64,000 nt of DNA from Isoetes taiwanensis (taxonomy: Eukaryota > Streptophyta > Lycopodiopsida > Isoetales > Isoetaceae), in NCBI GenBank assembly GCA_021234155.1, contig JAJEKV010000010.1:9024260-9088259 (forward strand), read 5' to 3'. Under the pieces are notes generated by a model. It was not told where the DNA came from and made no database searches. It worked only from the letters and a program-made list of their open reading frames with translations. Below are positions 9,646 through 22,190 of this stretch, piece by piece; positions within the stretch are counted from its first letter, which is position 1, and every line of letters starts with the position of its first letter. The position numbers were made by a program, and so were the translations under genes.

Positions 9646-12600
9646 TTAGAGGAGTTCTTTGTATATAATATTTGTTGTATATCTTGATCGTTCGACGTCT
9701 GGGGAAGCATCTCCATCCTTCGATAGAATGAGTACCTTTACGCCTTGGATTCCTTGAGCTCTCGAGAGTGCCACATAGAGTTGTCCGTGACTAAATACTG
9801 GGTTTGGCAAATACAAACCAACCATTTTCATCGTTTGACCCTGGGACTTGTTGATTGTTATGCCAAAAGCTGGGCGTAGCAGAAATTGTATGCGTTCAAA
9901 CTGAAATGGAAGTTCTGCATTATTTGGCACCAAAGGAATTCAAATTATGAACACTGCTCCCAATATTTTTTCCAGTGACAATCTCGACATCTATGGCACG
10001 TCTTCCCAATGAACGTATGATGAGGCAAGTTCCATTGTAGAGTCCTTTACGGGTAGAAACTGACCTCAACAACATGACAATCATGCCAACCTTCAATGTC
10101 AATTGATGTGGAGGCATCCCACTCGGAGTTTGCGCATTCAAAAATTCAACAGGATAGACCCCTGCATCATTCTCATCCACAGCTCGATCGGCACTGTAAT
10201 AATCAATAGGCGTAGCAGGCAAACACTCTGTCATCCTCTTGTTTACTTCATACATCCTCATTTAGTGGCGTAAGGATTGCCCTTTGCACCCAATAAGACA
10301 CACTTTCATAATTTGTGGAAACATCCGGAAATGCCACGGCTAGCAAATCATTCAAGTCCTGTGACTTGACACAAATCTCTTCCGGAAGACATATTACGTC
10401 CGACCCAATGTTGGGAAATGTGGTTTCAAGCCCATCTCCAACTCGTAGAAGATAGTCAGCAAATGTCCTTTGCTCTTCCAGATCATTACCCGCATATTTA
10501 TGTTGAGCTTATGTTCCTCGACATGATCCCATATGTAAGAGTACTTCAAGGAAGCTTGCACAATTTGGGGTCGATTTCCTCGTGGTACCACAGGTGGAAC
10601 CTGGCAAAAATCTCCTCCTAAAACAACAATGAGTCCTCCAAATAATTTGTCACATGACATCACATCACGGAGCGTTCTATCCAGTGCTTCATAAACATGT
10701 TTATGCATCATTGGGGCCTCATCCCATATAATCATGCGTGTCGCTCTTATCAATTTTGCCAATTCGGACTGCTTTGGAATATTGCACGTTGATGTCTCAT
10801 CTATATTTATCGGTATCTTGAACCTTGAATGTGCAGTGCGCCCGCCCTTCTATAAAGTGGATGCAATTCCGGAGGAAGCAACTGCAAGTGCAATGATACC
10901 TCTGGTCCACAACTTCTTGCACCTCTGGCATGTCTTCTTGAAACACCTCATCCCGAAATATCATATATAGATCTATTGCACGCTCGGGAAGAATGAATTC
11001 AAACTCTCTCAAAGATCGTCCAGCAGAATTCATGCGGTCTTCAATGTCTAGAAGTGCCATATCAAAAAATGATCACACACCTGCACACTTTGATCCTCCG
11101 CAATCTTTCGTGCCTCATGTAAGAAGTCATCGACCATAGAAAGCTTGACTTCTTCCCCCAGTTGCATCGGATTCGATGGTTCACAATTTAAAAGTATCAT
11201 GGCGAACATATGTCACAATTGTGGTTGCATACCCTATGCTGCTGCTTCTTGAAGAGATTCGAGCCATTCTGTGTCGTCTCGAAGCAACCCACGACGAATG
11301 CAAGCTTCTTTATATGTTGCACATAACTCCCCATCGAAAGAGCGCAGATCTTCAAAACTAACTGCACTTGTCACACGTGTCAATAGGAGACGTAGAATCG
11401 CTCTCCTTCTGAAGGATTAACAAAGTACATGCGTCCAATCGTGGGAAACTTCTGATTGTTGGATCTACCCATCCATGTCCTACTGGGTTTATCATAGGTA
11501 AACTTTTTAGGAAAATCGTGGTAGAGCAATTGAGTAGCCTCTCTATTTCCAGATGCATTCATCTCGAAGAAAGCTGTCAACTTTGTTCCGTTATTCTTAC
11601 TTCATTCCTTCTCGATAGTATACATCTTGTTGCATTGGGAGATGCACAGTCAATCTAGTGACATGAGGAAGCTGTTGCTGTATATCATATGAGAGGATTC
11701 TCCACGATGCTTCAGAAGCTGAAAAATAGCGTGCATTTAAGTATTGCTCAACCTCATCATGGTTTATGGTGGTTGCTCTGCTAGTAGGGGCTAGTAGTTG
11801 CACCATCACTCGCTGCCTCTAAGTTCACATTGATCATATCCGGCCCTTTGTAGACATACTTGTATAGATATTTAATGGCCTTTACAGCAGCACATACCTC
11901 AACATTCATATGGCACTTGAAGTAGGATGTCAGCCACGGATTGTATGGCACGACCCATCTATTGTCTAAATGTACATCCCCTTTTTTCACCTTTCGACCA
12001 TCATCCCTTCTTCGGTACAATGGATATCCGTCAACAACTGTCGTCTCATCTGAAAATGCACGTGGATAACGTTTTGTACATTTACCATCCTGCATACATG
12101 GACTATTCGGATATCCAGTACCACATGGCCCATGCATCATATTACGGGTGACAACCTCATATAATTCGGGATATGCATCCTTATCTGGTATTCCAGCACA
12201 AATGATTTGATCAATCTCTTCGGCTGTGAAGGGCTTGTCGGCCTGATCCAACATAGTCAACAAATGTACATGTGGCAAGCCTCTCTTTTGGAACTCAATA
12301 ACATAGACTTTTGCGATTACGCGGCCGAATATATACCATGATTAGTTATCAGATCTACCAGCTCCTTTACTTTCATATGGAATACTCTGGCTACTAACTC
12401 TGATCTATCATTTGGCGATTGGCCATATAATAATTCCCTCCCAATCTCTTTCCAATTCGCATTGGCAGTCATGGTTATAAAGAGGTCCGGCCTGCCATGT
12501 TCGCGAACAATAGACATGGCATCCTGATACCGTTGGGTCATGTATCTCGGATGTTCTACATGTGAGGATGATAACACAACTTTTCGGCCAATAGCACTTG

Positions 12601-14032
12601 CATCATCTCCTTCAAAGTCCATAACACCCTGCAACATGTCTTTCGAATGGCGTGTAATGAATTGTAGCCTTTCTTGTTCCATCTTCGCAAACATATCACA
12701 AATGTATTCTTGAAACAACTGGCCAGCCATGTGAAGGGTGGATGCATGTCCACATCGCATGAACAGATGATATCTGTACTATTCCATAATAATTACTTCC
12801 TTTGCACCACTCCGTCCATGAGGTATTTTAAAATGCCATCCATCTGTACTGTAGGGAAGAAGGAACACAAAGTGCAATGGGTCATATGCTGAGTGATGCA
12901 TCTATAAGCTTCAAGCCACCATCCTTAGGGTGTATAATAATATCTCTCTGACCATCCTCGGGCTTATCATCAATAGACATTAAGACAGCCACCTCATTTG
13001 CAGTTGGAGCATTATATTGCCTCCTCACGGGATTTTGCACGTTGCAAGAAGGTATACCATAAACGAATATCCATGGTTGGATGATTACGCATAATCGCGG
13101 CCGCACTCAAAAATATGCTAACAAATGGATTGTGCTCGTCGCAAGGGTCTGTAAAAAGCACAACTATTTCTTGTTTCAATCCATAAAAATAGACATCCTA
13201 CGTTCAACTTGCATGTCATCACCATCCATGATGTATATTTGTGCGAATTTTGCATGCTCTTGATGGCCTTGCGGTGGCAATAACGTTCCCATCTTATGGC
13301 ACATGTGGCCATTGACCCTAAAAGTATAGGCCCCACCAATAGCATTTGCGGCCTCATCAATTTTCACACCCACCCGAGGCAAATGAGAATATATTATTGT
13401 ACTTTCGATGTTAGATGCGAAAGTGATCACCTACACTATCTCGTTTCATTATATAGGTCAAATAATGTACGTGGTGGTTCGGGAATCAATGGTAGTTGAA
13501 CCTTTCCATTTGCACATGCCTGACATTTCTTTTTAACTGAGAGCTCTTCTATCCATTGCATAGCCCCACAATACAAACATCTATAATGCATATTGCCAAG
13601 GTCATGAGGAGGAGGTAAAATCCACGTCCATGCTATCTTATTGAAACCGCTTTTACCAGCAGGACATTCTGTAGGACCAATAGCATCGTAATCCAACCTC
13701 ACAGTTGTATGCTTTGCCTGCCTTCTCCTTTGACTATTGCTCTCTACTTCAGGTGTCATATAGGATTGGTTATTCTCTATTGTTGCAGGCAATTCCACAT
13801 TATTTTCCAATCTTGTACGATCATTACATTGTAACCTCAAGGCTCTACACTTGGCCATTCTTATGCGCTGCTTGCATCTCCTTCTGTGAGTATTACTTTC
13901 CTTTTCAAGTGTTTTATAGGAAGGATTACTCGCTATGGTAGGTGGTGTTACTCGATAGGAGGTTCCAGTGAATCCTGTATGACATGGTGTGCTAAAGCAG
14001 CCAACATTCACGTCCGTAGTTTCCGGCAACAT
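9646..14032 (-). pseudogene. Helitron Rep-helicase (RepHel), frame-broken, Walker A missing
   Basis: Read from 14032 down, the domains are as follows. A Cys-rich segment with CLYCG and CQAC lies at about 13500-13590. The conserved YNAPTANEVAVL lies at about 13000-13020. Next come Helitron_like_N and the Rep core FITMTAN (12461-12481), PHVHLL (12258-12275, the HxH metal motif) and KYLYKYVYK (11847-11873, the tyrosine motif). The Pif1-type helicase follows with ASSGIA (about 10870-10890), DEAPM (10709-10723, Walker B), GDFCQVPPV (10589-10615), GITINKSQGQT (9832-9864) and YVALSRA (9757-9777). The stop is at 9646. At least eight frame changes occur. Sequence before ASSGIA joins directly to EDMPEVQEVVDQ, so the GxGGTGKT loop is absent. 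Confidence 0.9.
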
Positions 14033-14890
14033 CGCATCGTTTATTCCTGTATTGTGGGAAATAATTGCACCCTAACATCATTTAGCCTGATGTGATGAGA
14101 TGTGAATCCCCCATAGGTGCAGCAGTTCCTTCCACAACCACATCATTCAAATGCTGGCATCTTATCGATAGCTTATCTACTTGACCAGACAGATAAGGCA
14201 TTGGCTCTGGCGTAATTGTTTCCTCAACTACTGGTGCATTGGATGATTGGCCAACATGAGCTCTGTAGCATTCACATCATATTCCAACCTCAAGGCTTTA
14301 CCCTTTGCAGCACGCTTACGTGCCAAACGTCTTTTACTACCAGACCTACGTTCATTCATGGGCGTCATATATCTGGGGTTATTGGCCACATCAGGTGGCG
14401 TTGTTTTGTAAGATCTCCCTGTATGTGTCCCTGCTACATGTACATGTGGGATGTCCTTAGCTTGCAGCAACATTGCATGATCACATGTTTGTTTTTGTAT
14501 GGTGGAAAATAATGGAATCATAATATCATTAACTTCTGATGTGATAAGATGTGAATCCCCCGTATATGTAACAGTTCCTTCCAAGACTATGTCATTCAAA
14601 CCCTGGCATCTTGTCAATGGCTGATCTACTTGACCAGACAGACAATGCATTGGCTCAGCCGTGACTGTCCCTCCAATTGCTGGTGTGTTGGACGATTGAC
14701 CAACATGAACTATCTCTGTAGCATTCACATCATATTCTCACCTCAAGGCTCTAGCCTTTGCAGCACGCCTATGTGCCAAAGGTCTCTTCCAACCAGACCT
14801 ACTTTCATTCACGGGCGTCATATATGAGGGGTTATTGGCCACCGCAGGTGCCGTTTTTTGGTGAGATCTCCCCATATGCGTCCCTGGTAT
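14033..14890 (-). repeat. 449-bp direct duplication in the Helitron N-terminal region
   Basis: Blocks starting at 14180 and 14629 share CTTGACCAGACAGA and about 260 bp beyond, at roughly 85 percent identity. In the minus-strand frame each encodes a basic module with RRLARKRAAKGKALRLEYD. Weaker relatives of the module occur twice more in 13690-13950. The region therefore encodes a repeated basic N-terminal extension ahead of the Cys-rich domain. Confidence 0.75.
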
Positions 14891-15027
14891 GTGTAACCTT
14901 ATAACCTTTTTTATGCCGGATTATGATTTTTTGATCACAAAATTTCATTTTTCTGCCAGATTTTGATGTCTACCGGCGGCCCGAAAAAAGAGGACACACA
15001 CCCCCAAAAACTTTTTAAGTAAGTAGA

Positions 15028-15449
15028 TGTTATGTGCTACCCGTAGATTTTGTTGTTGATCTCATTGGTGGCTCATAGCTCATGGAAGGATGTTTCATTT
15101 GAGATGAGCTTGACCTGAAGCCATGATGAAAATGTTTTGCTCAAAATTTGGGACTGATATCGAGAAGGGGAGCACCATGATATTTTATTGGCACGATTCA
15201 TAGCCACTTCACTGTGTACTCTGCCCAATATTAACAATAATGAATAAGAGATTAATCTCCCTGAACAAACACAAATGATATTGTGCTTGTACACATCATC
15301 GATCCATGCCAAAGGACATGATGATGTGGAATGTGTCCATTCATGAAGAGATGCCATTCACATCCCTTCACATATGTAAAGCCACAATCCAGGCTATTTG
15401 GATTAACTCTGAATATATACAATTTTCCGCAGAATTCTGTTTCATAACA
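15028..15449 (+). mobile_element. LTR of a copia-type retrotransposon
   Basis: The 422-bp segment starts TGTTATG and ends CATAACA, the short perfect inverted ends expected of an LTR. It is followed after 3 bp by a primer-binding site. No second LTR copy was found downstream, and no gag-pol is evident in the following 600 bp, so this is a left end of a truncated element. Confidence 0.75.
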
Positions 15450-15452
15450 TCA

Positions 15453-15464
15453 TGGTATCAGAGC
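15453..15464 (+). other. Primer-binding site for initiator tRNA-Met
   Basis: TGGTATCAGAGC matches the 3' end complement of plant initiator tRNA-Met, the standard primer for copia reverse transcription. It lies 3 bp after the LTR end at 15449. Confidence 0.85.
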
Positions 15465-16073
15465 CTCGTTAAAAGGCCAAAGAAATTGAGGGCTGCCTTG
15501 TAGAGCAGCCCAAGCAACCCAAGCAATCCAAGCAATGGAAGCAAATGATCCTGGATACAACAATGCGAAAGAAGTTAAGGTTTACTCAAATCTTAAATAT
15601 TTTTTCTTTAAACCTATCTTAAGCAAGCACACATAGAGCAGCGAGATCATGCTGCTACCATTATGCTCATTGAAGCAATTTTTTAAGGCTTCTGTACAAG
15701 ATTTATTGAATTGGCATCTCCCCTGGCAAATTCATCACAACGTCCCAGCAAAGAAGGCTATGTAGACCGGAGGTTATGCTGAAGCAATCAAATGATGCGC
15801 AGCCCATATTCCAGTGAACAAGACACTGAAGATCATGCATCAAATTGCATGCAGATCTCTAAGCGAGATGCCTCTTTGAAGAACCATACCGAAGACGAAA
15901 ATTGAAGAAGAAAATTGAAGAGATCCATCAAGTAATCAGACCCAAATTACAGACCAGGTCGCAGAGAGGCAACGCCTTAGCCAAATTTCAGGAATAATCA
16001 TGCCCCATATTAACACATGGAGGTAAATTTGAAATTATGAACTGATCAGGTGGATTGCCACGATCAATTGATC
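15465..16073. other. Retroelement leader remnant, no open gene
   Basis: Sequence following the primer-binding site contains CAAGCAA-type short repeats (15508-15535) but only short frames. It probably is the leader and decayed start of the LTR element. Confidence 0.4.
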
Positions 16074-16187
16074 TCATACAAAGCCACAGACAATTCCTTT
16101 ATGCAAAGGAAATTGAAAAATGTGCAAGTCTGATTTCTTGGATCTACCTATCTCTGGGGGGCAACAAAATTTTGAGCTATGGTTGTA

Positions 16188-16632
16188 CCTGTATAATGAT
16201 GCTATTGTCGGAATATCCTGTATTGCCTTCATCTTTTGCATCTCCATCTTCTTGCATCCTCCTACAAAATTCAGATTGCATGCTCTCCTTAAATTGTTCA
16301 AGCTCTAATTGAATGCTCATGCGAAATTTCTCCATCTCTGTCTTGCATCTTTTTAGAAAGAATAAAAACCTTTCTAAAATCCTTCATCAGAGAGTTCACA
16401 ACTTCTTTTAGATATTCCTGCATTGTTGCCATTCATAGCTTCCATCATCTGCTGCATAGAAAGGGCTAGCAGTTTTTCAATAGAGCTTTCAAATTTATCA
16501 ATATAACCTGCCAGTGAAGACTCAATTTCTGCTGCAAGCAAGGCACCAGAATCAAGATCTAATGTTGAGGAGGATGTCTCGATCAGGGGATCCACGAGAA
16601 GGAAACCCCCGTTGAGCTTTCTTCCTGGCCAT
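16188..16632 (-). CDS. Putative coiled-coil protein gene, first exon
   Basis: An ATG at 16632-16630 begins MARKKAQRG. After a one-base change in a G-run the frame continues at 16595-16374 with a Ser/Leu/Glu-rich helix (ESSLAGYIDKFESSIEKLLA). A further shift leads to EMEKFRMSIQLELEQF and a Met/Glu-rich end at a CAG-GTACAA donor near 16188. Heptad-like spacing suggests a coiled coil. The CT/TCCC tract upstream (minus strand) resembles a plant 5' UTR microsatellite. Later exons were not found. A gag-like origin is possible. Confidence 0.4.
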
Positions 16633-16808
16633 AAAAGGGATCCAAACAGAAAATAACAATTTTAGATATCTCAATGGATCCAAAACCTGATCATGCTATA
16701 TACCGTTGGAAAGGTCTCAGAAACAGCTTTTCAACGGGCCTAAGAAACTATATGCTAAAGTTATGGCCTTAAAGTTTCAATGCAAAACCCTAGGATCCAC
16801 AATCCAAT

Positions 16809-16865
16809 GAGAGAGAGAGAGAGAGGGAGGGAGGGAGGGAGGGAGGGAGGGAGGGAGGGAGGGAG
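16809..16865. repeat. (GA)n/(GGGA)n microsatellite
   Basis: About 9 GA units run into about 10 GGGA units. On the minus strand it is a CT/TCCC tract upstream of the ATG at 16632. Confidence 0.95.
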
Positions 16866-17700
16866 AAAAAGATAAAAATGTATAAAGAGAAGGGAATAGA
16901 CAGAGCAAAGTTGTAACACACCTAGAGGGTTGAGGGATACGTAAATAATTTTTATTCTTAACCTCAGGTCACGAATGTTTAAAAGAATTGCAACGGTTGG
17001 GAAACAAATTGAATACGGGTGTCTATACTAAGGTACGGTAGATATCTGAGAAAAATAGAGGCAATATCTGGACTAGAATAGCAGATCTATGATTAGAGGA
17101 GATAAACTAGATAAGAATTTGTAAGAATAGGAAGATATTTCCTATAATTAGAAAGGAGAGGATATTGTTCTAATTTTAGAAAATACAAATAGTTTTAAAA
17201 AAAGGCAAACTTTAAAACATGATAACTCGACGATAGTTTATCAGAATAGAGTGATCTTAAGCATTCTGGAAAGCCCTCAGAGTCTAATTTCAGAATTGGT
17301 GTGGCATCTCTCTTAACTCCTTACGCTTAGAGAGTTATCGCAGAAAAGGTGGACAGGGATCAGATAAAACTCCACGTGAAGATCCTTTGGTGGGTAGCCG
17401 GAACCGGATCTTTGGAGTTTCTGTTGGTTTGGAGTTTTCTTTTCTTTTGTTTAGTAGTTTGTCGAAAAGCTTACATGTTTTATTTTGTTATTGATTCTTT
17501 GTGTTTGTGTTTGCAAATATAATAAAACATTAAAGAATGAACCTGTATGAAAGAACCCGCCCCTTTGTCGTCGCCGAAGAGCTGGGCGGTAAAGCAACGT
17601 GCATACCAGGTGATTGGTATGTGGACGTATACTCGTGTCCGGAACGATATACGTGTGAACCCGGGTGAGGGATTGATCATCCCTGAATCACAATAAGTTA
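16866..17700. other. Non-coding stretch
   Basis: Only short frames are present and no domain is recognised. Text near 17390-17660 has even base composition and resembles LTR sequence, but no paired copy was found in the window. Confidence 0.3.
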
Positions 17701-17715
17701 TAAGAAGATGTTCTA

Positions 17716-18215
17716 TGCGTGACTAACATTTGTGTGCCTATTGTCTGTGTGACTAACGATTCACCTCAGGTTAAGTTAATGGTTTACCCACTTAGTCCTT
17801 CCCAGGACTAACCCCACCTTTCTCTTCTTCCTTCTTACAAACAGAGTTAGTAGCTAAGTGAGTTTTGCGCAGCGGGAAGCGTGGGATAATAGCCGAGATG
17901 TCAAGGCATAGGTTCTCTAAAGACTATGAATAGTTGGAAACTCGGATTTTGAGTGTCCTCTAATATAATATTTGGGTATGAAAGTAAGCCTCAGAAATGT
18001 TGTGGCCCATTGGATGAAGATTTTCATGAAGCATCCGCCCTTTTGGTGTCTTGGTTAGCACTAAGAAGCTAGTGCATAACATTTGGTAACAAGGCCAAGA
18101 TTGAATTCCTGATGGTAACATTGGAGTGTGTCGAGGGCAAGCATCTCGAGGAGGGAAAAAAGGGAGGGAGAACAGGGGGAGGGGATTGATATGGTGCGTT
18201 GTGTATAGAATAAAG
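17716..18215 (+). mobile_element. Possible LTR retrotransposon debris
   Basis: A segment from TGTTCTATGC (17716) to GCATAACA (about 18076) is followed by TTTGGTAACAAGGCCAAG, which resembles a diverged initiator tRNA-Met primer site. About 50 bp on, a CGAGGGCAAGCATCTCGAGG block and a purine tract (18155-18184) resemble the pol end and polypurine tract of gypsy elements. The parts do not form a clean element. Confidence 0.3.
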
Positions 18216-18315
18216 CCTTGGAAAGGTTGGGGTCCTTTGGACAAAAAATTCCATGAAGGATTATGTAAACTCTTCGCCGTCCACTTGGCTATACAATGTG
18301 ATAGAGTATTCTAGA

Positions 18316-19033
18316 ATGCTACATGGTGCTCCAAGATGAACTTCAAAAGCATATCAACAATAAGAAACAAGAAAAGAAAGTAAAGTATAGCAAATCTAAG
18401 CATAGGCATGACATGTCTCATTTCTTGTGGGATCCATCGGCGTTGTTGACATAAGATTTGCAAGCTGCCATAATGGATAACGGACCATGCTGCAGAGGAT
18501 AACGTGTCAGGGGCATTGCTTTATGATGTGGAACAAGGATAGACGCGATGACTAGGGAGGGAAAAATTCTTAATCAGAGCCTGGACTATTGGAAGTTGTC
18601 AAAACAATGGTGTGTATAGGGCTTCTATGCTATCGGATGCCATTTGGAAGGTCACTAAACAATTAAACTATTATACTAAAGTAAAGGATACATATGTTTC
18701 ACCCTCTAGAAAAGGGGGGCCACTTTTGTCTTATTGCCACCAAATTGGCGGCCACAAGACTATTCATTTTTACCTTAAATATACCCCCAGATATTTTATT
18801 TTTACTATAAATATCCCCAGATATGCCATATCCGAATATTTATCCTTGTATAGCTAGCATGCGTCAGCAACGGACCTGATCTGTTTCTAGTTCGCTAAGA
18901 GCCGTTCGTGACACGTGCCCCCTGCATGTGCAAGCCCACGGCCCGCTTAAAGGAAAAAATATGTTCTTTGTGATACAGCGCCAAATTTTGGGTGTTTGGT
19001 TGTGTTGGTTTGTGAACTTCGCTTTGATTTGAA
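18316..19033. other. Upstream region of the four-exon gene
   Basis: No gene is supported. The last 130 bp probably hold the promoter and leader of the gene starting at 19034, but no clear TATA box stands out. Confidence 0.35.
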
Positions 19034-20525
19034 ATGGGTTCCTTGATGGCGGGTTGGAATTCGCCCAGACTGCGCTCTAAAAGAGGTGATGATTTTGCTT
19101 GATCTGTTTGTACTTAGTTTTTTCCTTCAAATTTGGAGTTCCGACCATGGCAAAATGTGGCTTTTTCTCCTCTGCATTATTTCAGGTCCCTTGGATCGTC
19201 CGCCTTCTATGACTAAAGAAGAAATAGAGCTGTTTTGGAAAACCCACAAAGAAGATGGAGCGGTGACAGAAGCAGCTGGAGAACTTGTAAGCCGATCTGC
19301 TCTCCTTTTGTACTTCATTGTTTGAACTCTAGTTTTCGACATGGAGGGGATTTTTTTCCCCCCCATTTTAGCAGATTACGATGCAATGCACTACTTTTGG
19401 CACTCTGGTCGTTTATTAAGACGAGAAATGATACTCTGATGGATTGTTTTAAAGAGTTGTCTTGAGTTGCCTGCTTCTTAAAGGGTATCTTCACATTAGA
19501 CACAATAAAAGCCAAAGCCGTACCATTTTTTGTTTCAAATGCAAACAATTTCCTCGGCTCTGCTTAGACAAACAAGTTCCTTCGTTATCTCGCATTAACG
19601 ATTTAGTCGGTTTTGGTTTTAGAAGTTGACAAATGGTCCTATTTTCATTTGGCTGTTTTGGTTCTAGATATTAAACAATTGTTCCTATTTTCATTGACCT
19701 GTGATTTGTGCTTTCCTATTTTCACTTTCCTATTTTCATCCGGCTGTGGTTCTAGAATTTAAGAATTGTTCCTATTTTCATATTGCTAGGAATTTTTAGG
19801 CTTATTTTGTTGTGGTAGATTGGTGTTCTACTTACAGACTAAATGGATGATTATGTTGTTGTTCCATGTTCTAAATTTTGCAGGCACAACAAAAAAACAA
19901 GACTCTTGAAAGAAGGAATACTTTTAGTGCTGGAAGCAGCAGTTGTGGTACAGAGGCAATAGGTAGGACAGAAGTGAAAAATATGCAAAGGTTGCATTCC
20001 CTGGGTAATGTGCTAGAGGATCGGACTGGTTCTTCCAATACTTCTCCAGTTGTCTATACCTTTGAGAAGAAGAAAAAGATATATGATTTTCCTCCCTGGT
20101 ATGTGGCTTCTGGTTGCTTTTATTTTTCAATTTGTTTATTTAAACTCAAATTTGTGGCTTCTAGTTGCTTTTGTTTTTCAATTTGTTATCTGGCGTGTTT
20201 CTTCTTAAGTGTGTGTCTTCTGGTTGCTTTTATTTTTCAATTTTGTTATTCGACATGTTCAAAGTCAAGTGTCTGCAACGTCGTCCAAACGAAAAGTTCA
20301 GCTTTCTTCTATCGTTGTGTGGATGGATTTAGTTCTTTTTGTGGTTGTATGAGATGGGAAATAAAGCTTATATGATTTAGAAGATAATCATGTTCTTTTG
20401 TTTTCTGATCGCATGATGATTGTTTGAATTTTAGGTGGACCCTAACTGATTATGCTTATCTTAACGAGCGCCCAGTGGATTGGGTGGATGGCAAGCAAAC
20501 TCAGACTTATATAGCACAGCATTGA
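19034..20525 (+). CDS. Small plant protein of unknown function, four exons
   Basis: Exons 19034-19085, 19186-19286, 19884-20098 and 20435-20525 have GT-AG borders and phases 1, 0 and 2, totalling 459 nt for 152 residues and a TGA stop. The start reads MGSLMAGWNSP. An exon-2 segment MTKEEIELFWKTHK follows, then a Ser/Thr-rich middle and a charged KKKKIYDFPPW before the conserved-looking end WTLTDYAYLNERPVDWVDG. The intact frame across four exons argues for a functional gene. From memory it resembles small plant-only proteins that begin with 'M-x-SLM-x-GW' and carry a 'TKEEI-x-x-FW' block, but no function is known to me. It carries no signal peptide or membrane segment. Confidence 0.8.
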
Positions 20526-20787
20526 AGGGGTGTTATTATACATGAGGTTTTGTGTGTATAAACGGCTTGTAGATGTTAATGTCATGTGTATAACCTGTCT
20601 TGTACATAAGCTATCATTGTAAATAAGCCCAGTTTATAGAGATTGAGAGTTCTATAGGGTACATTAGCTATCATTGTAAATACAGATGGAGAGTTCTACG
20701 GTATCTTATTTATGTTGCATGCTTTTTGTGGATACCTCTACAATTGTGTTCTGAAATTTTGGATACATTGAGCTTCAATGGAATGTT

Positions 20788-20853
20788 GGCTTTATGTTCC
20801 TTAGAATATATGACTAGTGTGGCTTTATGTTCCTTAGAATATATGACTAGTGT
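20788..20853. repeat. 33-bp perfect tandem duplication
   Basis: The block beginning GGCTTTATGTTCCTTAGAAT occupies 20788-20820 and again 20821-20853 without change, and a third partial copy begins near 20898. It lies in the 3' flank of the four-exon gene. Confidence 0.9.
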
Positions 20854-21100
20854 ATTGTGAAATTTTGGATACTACATTGAGCTTTAGTGGAATGTTGGCT
20901 TTATGTTCCTCATGTAGCATTAAGTAACATATATATTTATATTTTGGATAACGTGAGGGGCATAAAGATGCGTTCTTGCTAATCTAGCTTCAATTTTGCC
21001 TTCGATGATTAGATGTCTGGTTTGCATTTCAAGTGTACCTAATAGAATTGGTATAAATTGGCTTGATAGATTGAACTCTAATGAGGTCATTGTGGTAAAG

Positions 21101-21260
21101 AATGTTGGATAATAACTTTGCTAATGATATGCCTTGTTTACGATGTGTTTTGGGTACTTTTGGTACTTAAACGCTGGCGGTTAAGTAATGTTGGATAATA
21201 ACTTTGCTAATGATATGCCTTGTTCACGATGTGTTTTGGTACTTAAATGCTGGCTAATGA
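21101..21260. repeat. 86-bp tandem duplication
   Basis: AATGTTGGATAATAACTTTG starts copies at 21101 and 21187. The copies differ by a few bases and a short insertion. Confidence 0.85.
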
Positions 21261-21320
21261 ACTTTGTTGATGATGTGCCTCGCCTGTCATGTGCCTTGTA
21301 AGGGCCTGCCTAGGCACATT

Positions 21321-21380
21321 CCCCACGTAATGAGTGGGGGTAGCAGATTTTTTATTTCCCCACGTAATGAGTGGGGGTAG
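21321..21380. repeat. Duplicated CCCCAC...GTGGGG hairpin
   Basis: CCCCACGTAATGAGTGGGGG occurs at 21321 and 21358. Each copy can form a 6-bp GC stem. Confidence 0.85.
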
Positions 21381-21819
21381 GAGATTGTTTATTACATGGT
21401 GTTGCCATATGATGACATATGGTATAGAGCAAGATGCTAACGTATCAATGGGTTGCCTGTTGGAAGTTTCATGCATCCACAACTAGGCATCATTATAATC
21501 ATCTATGTCCGTTAAAAAATATTGTGTTCACATCTATTCAATGCACATGATGTAAAACATAAACATGTTTATTGCAAAGTTTCATACTTTGCCATAATCA
21601 ATTATTTGATTTATTTAATTTACTTTTTAGTGTGAAATTTTCATACCCATACTTCTAACCCATCCAACTCTACTCTTGTTGTTGCATGCAATCATCCAAC
21701 TATACTCTTGCTGTTGCAATGACGTGACGAAATTACTTAGAAAATGCATTAACGTATCTTATAATGCCTATTTATTAAATGCCACAAGTAAATGCTACAA
21801 CGGACTTAGGAGGATCTTT

Positions 21820-22190
21820 ATGCCCCAATCGGTGCTTGTGGGTGCGCGTGCAAAACTGCAGTAACAGACCTATCTTTGTTGCAGCTTGCTACTTCCCACA
21901 TACAGAGAGCAAATTCTATCACCCCCATTCGGATGTAGATCTATACGATATACAGCAACATAAGTAGTTGGGCAGTGTCATACCCCTCGGAGACTTTAAT
22001 GCACGCATTCGGGTGTGTTGCAGCTGCACCCTTCAGAGGAGCTTTGCCATGGGCATGCAACACCTCCTCGCATGCCTCATTTACGACTGAACTATGAACA
22101 CGCAAAGGCTTATGCCCAGAGGCTCACAGATGATTTGGCGGGCATTCTGAGTTCTCTACGCTAGAGCAACAGGCGGATAAGCTGATTGGT
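21820..22190 (+). pseudogene. LINE endonuclease (EEP) fragment
   Basis: Frames give IFVAACYFPHTESKFYHP then, after a stop and shift, VIPLGDFNARI (about 21985-22013), the Gly-Asp-Phe-Asn core of the endonuclease/exonuclease/phosphatase fold used by non-LTR retrotransposons. Further on comes LNYEHAKAYAQRLTDDLAGIL (22092-22150 region). No reverse transcriptase follows, so it is a broken 5' piece of a LINE. Confidence 0.65.

Larger units (their letters stand above)
9646..15027 (-). mobile_element. Helitron, decayed autonomous-type copy
   Basis: The span covers the RepHel gene plus its N-terminal repeat region and 5' sequence. A plausible 5' terminus reads TCTACTTACTTAAAAAG on the minus strand from 15027, with the TC start typical of Helitrons and an A immediately before it. 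That boundary abuts the first base of an LTR at 15028. The 3' terminus was not found. The missing Walker A and the many frame changes make self-mobilisation unlikely. Confidence 0.6.
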
